The notes below the pieces were generated by a model. It had not been told where the DNA came from. It made no database searches and was given only the letters and a program-made list of their open reading frames with translations. Shown here piece by piece: positions 52,739 to 61,604 of a DNA stretch of 64,000 nt. A program made the position numbers and the translations under genes. The stretch is from Xanthomonas sp. SI (GTDB taxonomy: Bacteria > Pseudomonadota > Gammaproteobacteria > Xanthomonadales > Xanthomonadaceae): assembly GCF_014236855.1 (NCBI RefSeq), contig NZ_CP051261.1, positions 1,984,001 through 2,048,000 of the forward strand, read 5' to 3'. How positions within the stretch are numbered: the first letter of the stretch is position 1; every line of letters begins with the position of its first letter.

Positions 52739-54043
52739 TCAGGCGGCGTGCTCGACCCGGTTGCGGCCGCCGGCCTTGGCCAGGTACAGGTGCTTGTCGG
52801 CCTCGGCCAACAGCGGATGCAGCGCATCGCGGCGCGCGTCGCTGCTGCACACGCCGATGCTGATGGTGATGCGCAGGGTCTGCCCACCCGCCTGCACCTG
52901 CAGCGTATCGATGCGCTGGCGCAGGGTCTCGAAATAGGCGCTGGCCGCCGCTGCGTCCAGGCCCGGCACCAGCATGCAGAATTCCTCGCCGCCGAAGCGC
53001 GCCACCAGGTCCTGCGGGCGCGCATGCGCGGCCACCGTCGTCGCCACCGCGCGCAGCGCGTCGTCACCGGCCTCGTGGCCCCAGCTGTCGTTGATGTGCT
53101 TGAAGTGGTCGATGTCGAGCATCGCCACGCTGACCGTGTCGCTGCGCGCCAGCCATTGCGGCAGCAGGCGCTGGCTCTGTTCCAGGAAGTGCCGGCGGTT
53201 GGGCAGGCCGGTGAGGAAGTCGCGCGTGGCCAGGTCCTGCAGCGTGCCGATCAGTTCCAGCTGGTCCACGTTCTGCGACACGCGGCAGAAGAATTCCTCG
53301 CGCGAAAAGGGTTTACGCAGGAAATCGTTGGCGCCGTTCTTGAGGAAGCGCGGCACCAGCGACGGGTCGCTATTGCCGGACAGGCCGATCACCGCCAGCT
53401 TGTCGCGGGCGCGGATCGCACGCAGCCGGCGGGTGAATTCCACGCCTTCCATGCCCGGCATTTCCTGGTCCACCACCGCCAGGCGGATCGCCGGATTGGC
53501 CTCCACCGCCTTCAGTCCGGCGGCGCCATCGGCGGCTTCCACCACCTGGTAGCCGTACATCGTCAGCAGGCTCGCGGCGTAGGCGCGGGCCGAGCGCGAA
53601 TCGTCCACCACCAGCGCGGCGATGCTGCGGTTGCGCGCCAGCCGCTGCACCAGCCAGGCCAGGTAATCGATGCTGCCGGGCGCGTTCTTCAATACGAAGT
53701 CGATGATCTGCTGGGTCAGCACGCGCTTGCGCAGACTTTCGTCGTAGACCCCGCTGACCACCACCGTGGGCAGGCCGCGGGCGACGAAGAAATCCACCAC
53801 CGTGTCGCGGTCGCCGTCGGCCAGCACCAGCCCGGTCAGGGCCAGGAACCAGGAGCCACCGTCGTCCAGCGCGTGCGCCGCTTCGGCCAGGGTCGAGACC
53901 ACGGTGACCGGCAGTTCCACCCGCTGCTCGATCGCCTCGCGCAGCAGACCGGTGAACGTGCGCGAATTCTCCACCAGCAGGATGCGCTGCTGCGTAGCCG
54001 CGCTTTCGCTGGCGATCGGGTAGGCCGGCAACGGTTGCAGCAT
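52739..54043 (-). CDS. REC-REC-GGDEF diguanylate cyclase response regulator
   Basis: The 434-aa protein has an N-terminal degenerate REC (ILLVENSRTF, residues 19-135), a second REC (LVVDDSRSARA, Asp in VVDQEMPGMEG, residues 145-265) and a GGDEF domain (residues 285-434) with GGEEF and an RxxD site (RPQD) five residues before it. It should make cyclic di-GMP when phosphorylated, probably by an unlinked kinase. ATG 54043 gives MLQPLPAYP; the longer open frame is doubtful. It is convergent with the MHS transporter gene and 15 bases from its stop. Confidence 0.92.
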   Translation of the reverse strand: MLQPLPAYPIASESAATQQRILLVENSRTFTGLLREAIEQRVELPVTVVSTLAEAAHALDDGGSWFLALTGLVLADGDRDTVVDFFVARGLPTVVVSGVYDESLRKRVLTQQIIDFVLKNAPGSIDYLAWLVQRLARNRSIAALVVDDSRSARAYAASLLTMYGYQVVEAADGAAGLKAVEANPAIRLAVVDQEMPGMEGVEFTRRLRAIRARDKLAVIGLSGNSDPSLVPRFLKNGANDFLRKPFSREEFFCRVSQNVDQLELIGTLQDLATRDFLTGLPNRRHFLEQSQRLLPQWLARSDTVSVAMLDIDHFKHINDSWGHEAGDDALRAVATTVAAHARPQDLVARFGGEEFCMLVPGLDAAAASAYFETLRQRIDTLQVQAGGQTLRITISIGVCSSDARRDALHPLLAEADKHLYLAKAGGRNRVEHAA

Positions 54044-54148
54044 GCGAGCCGCGCAAGGCGCCCTTGGGAAGTAGACCTGAGTTAGCGGCCGTGCCGCGTG
54101 CAACTTTAGGCCGTCCGGCGGCGGGCGCATGCCGCCGGCGCGGCGCGC

Positions 54149-55453
54149 TCACCACAGCGCGTCGCGCAGCTTGTACCAGGACATCGCCGCCACCAGCAGC
54201 GGCGTGCGCAGCGCACGGCCGCCGGGGAACGGCGCGTGCGGAATCCTGGCGAACAGGTCCAGGCGCTGCGACTGCCCGGCGATGGCCGCGGCGATGGCGT
54301 CGCCGGCCAGGCCGGTGGCGGCCACGCCATGGCCGGAAAAGCCCTGCGCGAAGTACACGTTCGGGGTCAGCCGGCCCCAGTGCGGAGCGCGGTTGCGGGT
54401 GATGTCCACATAGCCACCCCACACGTAGTCCAACTCGACCTGGCGCAGCTGCGGAAACACCCGGCGCATGCGCCGGGTCATGACCCCGCGCAGGCCCGGC
54501 GGCGGCAACGAGGAATAGCTGGCGCGGCCGCCGAACAGCAGGCGGTGGTCGCGGCTGAGGCGGAAATAGTCCAGCGCCCAGTTCACGTCGGCCACCGCCA
54601 TGTCGTTGCCGATCAGTTCGCGCGCCAGCGCCGCACCCAGCGGCGCGCTGGCGCCGATGTAGGTGCCGACCGGCATGATCCGCGATTCCAGCTCCGGGGC
54701 GATGCCGCGCAGCCAGGCGTTGCCGGCCAGAACCGCGAAATCGGCCTGCACCTCGCCGTGCGCGCTGCGCAGGATCGGCCGCGCACCGCGCACCAGCGCG
54801 GTCACCGGCGAGTGCTCGTAGATGCGCACGCCGGCGGCCAGTGCCGCGCGTGCCAGCCCGTGCGCGTATTCGAGCGGGTGCAGGTGGCCGCTGGCCGGGT
54901 CGTACATCGCGCCCAGGTAGCGCTCGCTGCGCAGGTGCTGGCGCAGCTGGTCGCGGTCCCACCACTGCAGCGGATAGTCGTAGCGCTGCGCCATCTCGAC
55001 GATACCGGCCTGCAGCGCCCGCACCTGGCGCGGCTTGATCGCCACGTGCGCATGGCCGTCGCGCCAGTCGCAGGCGATGGCATGGCGCTGGATGCGGTCG
55101 CGCAATAACCGCATGCCGTCGCGCGAGAAATCGAACAGCAGCCGCGCCTCGGCATGGCCGAGCAGCGTTTCCAGCGTGTGCTGCTCGCAGCCGTAGCCGA
55201 CGATGGCCTGGCCGCCGTTGCGCCCGGACGCGCCCCAGCCCACGCGCTGCGCCTCCACGATCGCGACCTGGTAACCGGCCTCGGCCAGCGCCAGCGCCGT
55301 GCTCAGCCCGGTATAGCCGGCGCCCAGAACGCACACGTCGGCCCGCACCTGCCCGCGCAACGGCTGCTGCTGCGGCAGCGGGGTGGCGCTGTCGGAGTAC
55401 CAGGAGCCGGGAATCGGGAGTCGGGAATCGGGAATCGTGGAAGAGCGGGTCAT
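54149..55453 (-). CDS. puuB: PuuB-like FAD-dependent amine oxidase
   Basis: The 434-aa protein has an N-terminal FAD-binding Rossmann motif (VCVLGAGYTGLSTALALAEA, about residue 40), VGWGASGRNGGQAI and C-terminal GFSGHGVAATGLAGDAI. These are typical of gamma-glutamylputrescine oxidase (PuuB) and related DAO-family enzymes. It would oxidise gamma-glutamylputrescine. The first 16 residues are encoded by an inverted GGGAATC heptamer repeat, so the true start may be within or just after it (family N-terminus resembles WYSDSATPL). It lies 100 bases downstream of puuA1 on the same strand. Confidence 0.85.
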   Translation of the reverse strand: MTRSSTIPDSRLPIPGSWYSDSATPLPQQQPLRGQVRADVCVLGAGYTGLSTALALAEAGYQVAIVEAQRVGWGASGRNGGQAIVGYGCEQHTLETLLGHAEARLLFDFSRDGMRLLRDRIQRHAIACDWRDGHAHVAIKPRQVRALQAGIVEMAQRYDYPLQWWDRDQLRQHLRSERYLGAMYDPASGHLHPLEYAHGLARAALAAGVRIYEHSPVTALVRGARPILRSAHGEVQADFAVLAGNAWLRGIAPELESRIMPVGTYIGASAPLGAALARELIGNDMAVADVNWALDYFRLSRDHRLLFGGRASYSSLPPPGLRGVMTRRMRRVFPQLRQVELDYVWGGYVDITRNRAPHWGRLTPNVYFAQGFSGHGVAATGLAGDAIAAAIAGQSQRLDLFARIPHAPFPGGRALRTPLLVAAMSWYKLRDALW

Positions 55454-55553
55454 GGTGGCGAGTTGCTGGGAAGGGGGATCATGGGGTCAGCCTCCGGATG
55501 CTTGGCTTTTGCTTTACGAGTCCCCGGTCCCGAGTCCTCAGTCCCGGCTCCAC

Positions 55554-56933
55554 TCAAACCGTGCGTAAGTACCACCGGTAATCCAGGTCGCTCACCTGCG
55601 CATGGAAATCCAGCATCTCGCGGTGTTTCTGCTGGCCGTAGACGTGGCGGAAGCGGGCGCCGAACCGGTCGGCGACGAAGTCGCTGGCGAGGAAGCCGGC
55701 GATCGCGCCGCGCCAGTCCGGATGGCGGATCTGGGTCTGTTCGTAGGCGTTGCCCTGCACCGGCGGGCCGGGGTCGAAGCCATGCTGCAGGCCGTGTTCG
55801 ATGCCGGCCAGCACCGCCGCGGCGACCAGGTACGGATTGGCGTCGGCGCCGGCGATGCGGTGCTCGATGCGGGTATTGGCCGGATCGCTGTACGGCACCC
55901 GCATCGCCACGGTGCGGTTGTTGAAGCCCCAGCTGTCGTTCAGTGGCACGAACGCATTGGGCACGAAGCGGCGGTAGCTGTTTGCGTGCGGGGCGAACAG
56001 CAGCAGGCAGTCGTCGGCACTGCGCTGCAGGCCGCCGATGGCGTGGCGCAGCGCGTCGGCCGGTGCCTGCGCGGTGCCGGCGAAGACGTTGTCGCCGGCT
56101 TCGTCGAGCAGGCTCACGTGCAGGTGCAGGCCGCTGCCGGACTGCGCGGCGAACGGCTTGGCCATGAAGCTGGCGAGCAGGCCCTGCTGCTGCGCGATCG
56201 CCTTGATCGCACGCTTGAGCATCAGTGCGTCGTCGCAGGCGGCCAGCGCGTCGCCGCGATGCTTGAGGTTGATCTCGAACTGGCCGGGCGCGTACTCGGC
56301 GACCGCGGTATCGGCGGGAATGCCCTGCGCGCGGCAGGCCTGCGCGACCGCGTCGGTGAAGCCGCGCTGGTCGTCCAGTTCCTGCATGTAATAGACCTGG
56401 GTGCTGTCGTTGCGCAGCCCGGTGTGCGCCTGCAGCGGCGGCTGCGGCCGGCCATCGGCGTCGGCGCGCGGATCGAACAGGTAGAACTCCAGTTCCACCG
56501 CGATCACCGGGGTCAGCCCGCGCGCGCGCAGCCGCGCCAGCACCCGTGCCAGCACTTCGCGCGGCGCGAACTCCAGCGGGCTGCCAGCGTCGTCTTGCAT
56601 CGCCAGCAGCAGCTGCGCCGAGGGCACCGGCGCCCATGGCACCGGCTGCAGCGTGCCGGGGACCGGGAAGCACAGCCGGTCCTCGTCGCCGATGTCGTAG
56701 CCCAGGCCGGTTTCCTCGACCGTATTGCCGGTGATGTCGGTGGCGATCAACGACATCGGCAGGCACACGCCGTCGCGATAGACCTTTTCCAGCGCGTCGC
56801 GGGCGATGCGCTTGCCGCGCAGCAGGCCGTTGCTGTCCGGCAGCAGCAGGTCGATCTGTTCGCAGCCGGGGATGCGCTGCAGGGCCTGGGCGGCGTCCGG
56901 GGGCAGGGGCGGAGCGTCGTGGGTGCGGGTCAT
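55554..56933 (-). CDS. puuA: Gamma-glutamylpolyamine synthetase (PuuA-like), copy 1
   Basis: The 459-aa member of the glutamine-synthetase fold has an N-terminal beta-grasp region (LLLPDSNGLLRGKRI), the metal/ATP motif VELEFYLFD, SGSGLHLHVSLLD and FNNRTVAMRVP, and the C-terminal YGQQKHREML. The family joins glutamate to putrescine or other polyamines. Together with PuuB, PuuD and a PuuC-like dehydrogenase elsewhere in the window it would form the gamma-glutamylated putrescine route. It heads the minus-strand pair with puuB. Confidence 0.9.
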   Translation of the reverse strand: MTRTHDAPPLPPDAAQALQRIPGCEQIDLLLPDSNGLLRGKRIARDALEKVYRDGVCLPMSLIATDITGNTVEETGLGYDIGDEDRLCFPVPGTLQPVPWAPVPSAQLLLAMQDDAGSPLEFAPREVLARVLARLRARGLTPVIAVELEFYLFDPRADADGRPQPPLQAHTGLRNDSTQVYYMQELDDQRGFTDAVAQACRAQGIPADTAVAEYAPGQFEINLKHRGDALAACDDALMLKRAIKAIAQQQGLLASFMAKPFAAQSGSGLHLHVSLLDEAGDNVFAGTAQAPADALRHAIGGLQRSADDCLLLFAPHANSYRRFVPNAFVPLNDSWGFNNRTVAMRVPYSDPANTRIEHRIAGADANPYLVAAAVLAGIEHGLQHGFDPGPPVQGNAYEQTQIRHPDWRGAIAGFLASDFVADRFGARFRHVYGQQKHREMLDFHAQVSDLDYRWYLRTV

Positions 56934-57191
56934 GAGGGCGGCCTGCGGGAGTGCGACGAGCTTAGCAGAGCCGGGTTCGCGTCAAGAATACTCAACAGGC
57001 GCGATGCGCCGGACGGGGAGTGCATGACGCGCGCTGTGTGGGCGTACCTGCTACTTCGTCCTGTAATAAAGCGCGCTGTGCCCGATGCGGCGCAGCCGGC
57101 ATGCGCTCGTGCGTCGCTGTGCACCGTCGCGGCGTGTTGTAAAAATAAAACGCCCGGGGTAACTTGCGGCGACGCCACACGAGTTCTTCGC

Positions 57192-57947
57192 ATGGCCGTA
57201 TCGCCACTGGTCGGCCTGTCGACCGATCGCAAGCTCATCGGCCAGCATCCGTTCCTGGCCGCTGGCGAAAAGTATCTGCGCGCCGCGGTCGATGGCGCCG
57301 GGGTGACGCCGGTGCTGCTGCCGTCGCTGCAGCCGCCGGTCGCGCCGTGCGACTGGCTGGCGCGGCTGGACGGCTTGTTGCTGACCGGCGCGGTCAGCAA
57401 CATCGAACCGCATCACTACGGCGACGAACCCAGCTGGCTCGGCAATCCGCACGATCCGGCGCGCGACGCCAACATGCTGGACCTGATCCCGCAGGCGATC
57501 GCGCTCGGCCTGCCGATCCTGGCGATCTGCCGCGGCTTCCAGGAAGTCAACGTGGCCCTGGGCGGCAGCTTGCACCAGAAAGTGCATGCGGTGCCCGGGC
57601 TGTCCGATCATCGCGAGGACACGCAGGCCGCGCTGGATCTGCAGTACGCGCCGGTGCACGAGGTGACCCTGAGCGAGGGCGGCTGGCTGGCGGAAATCGC
57701 CGGCAGGGAGCGGGTGCGGGTCAACTCGCTGCACGGGCAGGGCGTGGCGCGGCTCGGCGGCGACCTGATCGTGGAGGCGCGCGCGCCGGACGGATTGATC
57801 GAGGCGTTCCGCGGGATCGGTCCCGGCTTCCTGCTGGGCGTACAGTGGCATCCGGAATGGCGCGTGCTCGACGACCCGTTCTATCTGGGCATCTTCCAAT
57901 CCTTCGGCGATGCCTGTCGCCACTACGCGGCTCGCCGCACGCACTGA
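57192..57947 (+). CDS. puuD: PuuD-like gamma-glutamyl-GABA hydrolase
   Basis: The 251-aa class I glutamine amidotransferase-like protein has the catalytic cysteine in LAICRGFQEVN, and the His-Glu pair in GVQWHPEW near residue 222. PuuD releases GABA and glutamate from gamma-glutamyl-GABA. It is divergent from puuA1 and 13 bases before puuA2, so it is likely cotranscribed with the latter. The 258-base intergenic region upstream has A/T-rich promoter-like sequence around 57137-57152 but no clear operator. Confidence 0.92.
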   Translation: MAVSPLVGLSTDRKLIGQHPFLAAGEKYLRAAVDGAGVTPVLLPSLQPPVAPCDWLARLDGLLLTGAVSNIEPHHYGDEPSWLGNPHDPARDANMLDLIPQAIALGLPILAICRGFQEVNVALGGSLHQKVHAVPGLSDHREDTQAALDLQYAPVHEVTLSEGGWLAEIAGRERVRVNSLHGQGVARLGGDLIVEARAPDGLIEAFRGIGPGFLLGVQWHPEWRVLDDPFYLGIFQSFGDACRHYAARRTH

Positions 57948-57960
57948 ATCGAATTCCCCC

Positions 57961-59340
57961 ATGGCCAGACCGCGCTCGCGCAAGAACACCCCCGAACAGC
58001 AGGAAAGCTCGCTGCGCCGTTGGCTGAAAGATCGCCACATCACCGAAGTCGAGTGCTTGGTGCCGGACATCACCGGTAACGCGCGCGGCAAGATCATTCC
58101 CGCCGCCAAGTTCTCCCACGACTACGGCACGCGCCTGCCCGAGGGCATCTTCGCCACCACCGTCACCGGCGAGTATCCCGACGACTATTACGACCTGACC
58201 TCGCCATCGGACTCGGACATGCAACTGCGCCCGGACCCGGACACGGTGCGGATGGTGCCGTGGGCCACCGACCCGACCGCGCAGGTGATCCACGACTGCT
58301 ACACCAAGGACGGCCAGCCGCACGACCTGGCGCCGCGCAACGTGCTGCGCGGCGTGCTGCAGGCGTATGCGGAGCTCAGCCTGAAGCCGGTGGTCGCCCC
58401 GGAGCTGGAATTCTTCCTGGTGCAGAAGAACACCGATCCGGACTTCCCGCTGCTGCCGCCGGCCGGGCGCTCGGGACGGCCGGAGACGGCGCGGCAGTCG
58501 TACTCGATCGATGCGGTCAACGAGTTCGACCCGATCCTGGACCTGATGTACGACTACTGCGACGCGATGGAACTGGACGTGGATACCTTGATCCACGAAT
58601 CCGGCGCGGCGCAGCTGGAGGTCAACTTCACCCATTCCGATGCGCTGTCGCGCGCCGACCAGGTGTTCCTGTTCAAGCGCACGATGCGCGAGGCGGCGAT
58701 GCGCCACGGGGTCTACGCCACGTTCCTGGCCAAGCCGATGGAGAACGAGCCGGGCAGCGCGATGCACATCCATCAGAGCCTGGTCGACAAGAACGGCAAG
58801 AACGTGTTCAGCGGGCGCCGCGCCGGCGAGTACAGCCGCACCTTCGCGCACTATCTGGCCGGCCTGCAGAAGTACGTGCCGATGGCGATGGCGGTGCTGG
58901 CGCCGAACGTCAATTCCTACCGCCGGCTGATGTTCGGCGAGGTGTCGCCGAGCAACGTGCTGTGGGGCTTCGACAACCGCACCTGCGGGCTGCGGGTGCC
59001 GATCGACACGATCGAGAACATGCGGGTGGAGAGCCGCTTCGCCGGTTCCGACGCCAATCCGTATCTGGCGATGGCGGCGACGCTGGCCTGCGGGTTGCTG
59101 GGCATCCGCGAGAAGCTGGAGCCGACCGCGCCGATCAGCGGCAACGGCAAGGAGATGGGCTATCAGTTGCCGCGTTCGTTGGGCGAGGCGCTGGACGAGC
59201 TGGAGCGGTGCACGCCGCTGCAGGAGATGCTGGGGCCGCGTTTCGTGCGCGCCTACATTTCGGTCAAGCGCAAGGAATACGAGACGTTCTTCCGGGTGAT
59301 CAGTTCGTGGGAGCGGGAGTTCTTGTTGTTGAACGTGTGA
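57961..59340 (+). CDS. puuA: Gamma-glutamylpolyamine synthetase (PuuA-like), copy 2
   Basis: The 459-aa glutamine-synthetase-fold protein has NARGKIIPAAKF, APELEFFLVQ, GSAMHIHQSLVD, NRTCGLRVP and a C-terminal RKEYETFFRVISSWEREFL. It is clearly divergent from copy 1 in its N-terminus and probably has different substrate preference (putrescine, cadaverine or spermidine). It is 13 bases after puuD and is followed by an 800-base gene-free region with repeats. Confidence 0.9.
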   Translation: MARPRSRKNTPEQQESSLRRWLKDRHITEVECLVPDITGNARGKIIPAAKFSHDYGTRLPEGIFATTVTGEYPDDYYDLTSPSDSDMQLRPDPDTVRMVPWATDPTAQVIHDCYTKDGQPHDLAPRNVLRGVLQAYAELSLKPVVAPELEFFLVQKNTDPDFPLLPPAGRSGRPETARQSYSIDAVNEFDPILDLMYDYCDAMELDVDTLIHESGAAQLEVNFTHSDALSRADQVFLFKRTMREAAMRHGVYATFLAKPMENEPGSAMHIHQSLVDKNGKNVFSGRRAGEYSRTFAHYLAGLQKYVPMAMAVLAPNVNSYRRLMFGEVSPSNVLWGFDNRTCGLRVPIDTIENMRVESRFAGSDANPYLAMAATLACGLLGIREKLEPTAPISGNGKEMGYQLPRSLGEALDELERCTPLQEMLGPRFVRAYISVKRKEYETFFRVISSWEREFLLLNV

Positions 59341-59409
59341 GTCCGCCCTTGCTTGCGATGGGCGAATCGAGAGGGCTGCAATCGCAAGCTGTTGCTGTTG
59401 CTTTGCTTT

Positions 59410-59942
59410 GCTTTTGATCTACCGGGTCCCCTCAGCGCGGCAGACCCGGCGGGCGAATACCCGAAGGGCGGCGCGCAGGATGCGCGACGTTTTTCGTTGG
59501 CACATGGATGTGCCATCGAAAAATGCCCGTCGGGGCTGCGGACCCGGAGCGCGTAGCGCGGAGGGCGCGCTGCGGGGTGTGCTTTCTTTTGGTTACTTTT
59601 CTTTGCACAAGCAAAGAAAAGTGACCCGCGTAGCGGAAGCTTTTGCTCCTGCTGTTGCTCAAGGTTTGTGGAAGAAACAACGCGAAGCGAAGGCAAAGGC
59701 AAAAGCTTTCGCGCTTGGGCGCGAGTCACTTTTCTTTGCTCGCGCAAAGAAAAGTAACCAAAAGAAAGCGCGCCCTGCCGAGCGCCTTCCGCGCTGCGCG
59801 CTCCAGGTCCGCGTCCATGACGGGGATTCGCGGAAGGGGCATCCTGCCCCTGCCGCGAACGGCGCACATCCTTGTGCGCCGCCCTTCGGGTTTTTCCCCG
59901 CCATGGCCGCCGCTGCGGAAGGGAACCCGGTAAGTCAAAAGC
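59410..59942. repeat. Long imperfect inverted repeat with internal palindromes
   Basis: Left arm (59410-59646) and right arm (59699-59942) are imperfect reverse complements over about 240 bases, with a 52-base spacer. Each arm holds a perfect 12-bp hairpin of ACTTTTCTTTGC type (59595-59622 and 59728-59755). Reading frames inside the arms (KSNQKKARP-like peptides) recur as spurious proteins in Xanthomonas. The arrangement suggests a MITE- or BIME-like element or a very long hairpin in RNA. No convincing coding sequence lies between puuA2 and the aminotransferase. Confidence 0.85.
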
Positions 59943-59971
59943 AATTGCAAAGGCAACAGCCAAAGCCGGAA

Positions 59972-60124
59972 GCGACAGCAAGAGCAGGAACAGCAAGAAC
60001 AGCAAGAACAGCAAGAACAAGAGCAGCAAGAGCAGCAGCCACAGCCACAACCACAGCCACAAACACAGCCACAACAACAGCCACAACAACAGCCACAACA
60101 ACAGCGGTAGCAACAGGCACAGCC
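59972..60124. repeat. CA/AG-rich simple tandem repeat
   Basis: Immediately downstream of the inverted repeat lie about four copies of the nonamer AACAGCAAG (59985-60030), grading into CCACAGC/CCACAAC units and three copies of the 12-mer CCACAACAACAG (about 60070-60105). The strand bias is strong, with few T. The tract ends 18 bases before the aminotransferase start and could affect its translation or form a structured region. One reading frame gives a His/Asn/Ser-rich peptide fused to the aminotransferase, but no ribosome-binding site supports that start. Confidence 0.85.
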
Positions 60125-60141
60125 ACGAGCATGGAGTGGAC

Positions 60142-61506
60142 ATGGATCGGATAGAGACGCGGGCCCTGCAGGATCTGGATGCGGCGCATCACCTGCACCC
60201 GTTCAACGACAACGCCGCGCTTGCACAGAAAGGCACGCGCATCCTTACCCGCGGCGACGGCGCCTACGTCTGGGATGCCGATGGCAACAAACTGCTCGAC
60301 GCCTTCGCCGGCCTGTGGTGCGTCAACGTCGGCTACGGGCGCAAGGAACTCGGCCAGGCCGCCGCGCGGCAGATGGAACAGCTGGCGTACTACAACAGCT
60401 TCTTCCAGTGCACCACCGAGCCGACCATCCGCCTCGCCGCCAAACTCGCCGAACTCACCCCCGGCGACCTCGACCATGCCTTCTTCACCAACTCCGGCTC
60501 CGAGGCCAACGACACCATCCTGCGCCTGGTGCGGCACTTTTGGGCCGTGCAGGACCAGCCGCAGAAGAGCATCTTCATCGGTCGCCACGACGGCTACCAC
60601 GGCACCACCATGGCCGGCGCCAGTCTCGGCGGCATGAAGGGCATGCATCGCCAGGGCGGGCTGCCCATTCCCGACATCCACCATATCGACCCGCCATACC
60701 CGTTCGGCGACGGCGACGACATGGACCCGGAGGAATACGGCCTGCTGGCCGCGCGCCGGCTCGAGGACAAGATCCTGGAACTGGGGCCGGAGCGCGTGGC
60801 CGCGTTCATTGGCGAGCCGATCATGGGCGCGATCGGCGTGTACATCCCGCCGCGCAGCTACTGGCCGGAGATCGAGCGCATCTGCCGCCGCTACGACGTG
60901 CTGCTGGTCGCCGACGAAGTGATCTGCGGTTTCGGCCGCACCGGCGAATGGTTTGGCGCGCAGCACTTCGGGTTCCAGCCGGACGTGATGACCATCGCCA
61001 AGGGCATCACCTCCGGCTATATCCCGCTCGGCGCGGCGATGTTCGGCAAGCGCGTGGCCACGGTGCTGAAGGAGCAGGGCGGCGAGCTGGCGCACGGTTG
61101 CACCTATTCGGGGCATCCGGTGTGCGCGGCGGTGGCGCTGGAGAACCTGCGCCTGCTGCAGGACGAGGGCATCGTCGAACGCGCACGCAGCGAGATCGCG
61201 CCGTACCTGGCGCAGCGCTGGGCCGAGCTGGGCGAGCACCGGCTGGTCGGCGAGGCGCGCATCGTCGGCATGATCGGCGCGCTGGAACTGGTCCCGGACA
61301 AGCCGCGCCGGCACTACTTCCCCGAGCGCGGCAAGGTCGGTGCGCTGTGCCGCGACCATGCGCTGCGCCGCGGCCTGATCCTGCGCGCGACCAACGATGC
61401 GATGCTGCTGTCGCCACCGCTGATCCTCAGCCGCGCCCAGGTCGACGAGCTGTTCGACAAGGCCTGGCTGGCGCTGGAGGACACCGCGCAGGCGCTGGGC
61501 AAATAG
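60142..61506 (+). CDS. Putrescine/omega-amino acid aminotransferase (SpuC-like)
   Basis: The 454-aa fold type I PLP enzyme has FAGLWCVNVGYGRKELG, FFTNSGSEANDT, GYHGTTMAGASLGGM, LLVADEVICGFGRTG, the PLP lysine in TIAKGITSGYIPLGAA and CTYSGHPVCAAVA. The pattern fits putrescine:pyruvate transaminases (SpuC), giving 4-aminobutanal. GGAG five bases before the ATG at 60142 supports this start; a longer in-frame extension through the CA-rich repeat is doubtful. It stands between the PuuA-like genes and two PotF-like binding proteins. Confidence 0.9.
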   Translation: MDRIETRALQDLDAAHHLHPFNDNAALAQKGTRILTRGDGAYVWDADGNKLLDAFAGLWCVNVGYGRKELGQAAARQMEQLAYYNSFFQCTTEPTIRLAAKLAELTPGDLDHAFFTNSGSEANDTILRLVRHFWAVQDQPQKSIFIGRHDGYHGTTMAGASLGGMKGMHRQGGLPIPDIHHIDPPYPFGDGDDMDPEEYGLLAARRLEDKILELGPERVAAFIGEPIMGAIGVYIPPRSYWPEIERICRRYDVLLVADEVICGFGRTGEWFGAQHFGFQPDVMTIAKGITSGYIPLGAAMFGKRVATVLKEQGGELAHGCTYSGHPVCAAVALENLRLLQDEGIVERARSEIAPYLAQRWAELGEHRLVGEARIVGMIGALELVPDKPRRHYFPERGKVGALCRDHALRRGLILRATNDAMLLSPPLILSRAQVDELFDKAWLALEDTAQALGK

Positions 61507-61604
61507 CCCGGCGCTGGTTAGTCTGGGCCGGCCAGTCTGGACCCGTCCGCGCGACGCCGCGGCGTGTATCTTCGATCTTCCCCATGGACCTGCGGAGACC
61601 TGCA

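Noticed and set aside
59872..60141. A His/Asn/Ser-rich N-terminal extension of the aminotransferase
   Set aside because: GGAG five bases before ATG 60142 and family length support the shorter start. The extension reads through an inverted repeat arm and a simple repeat.
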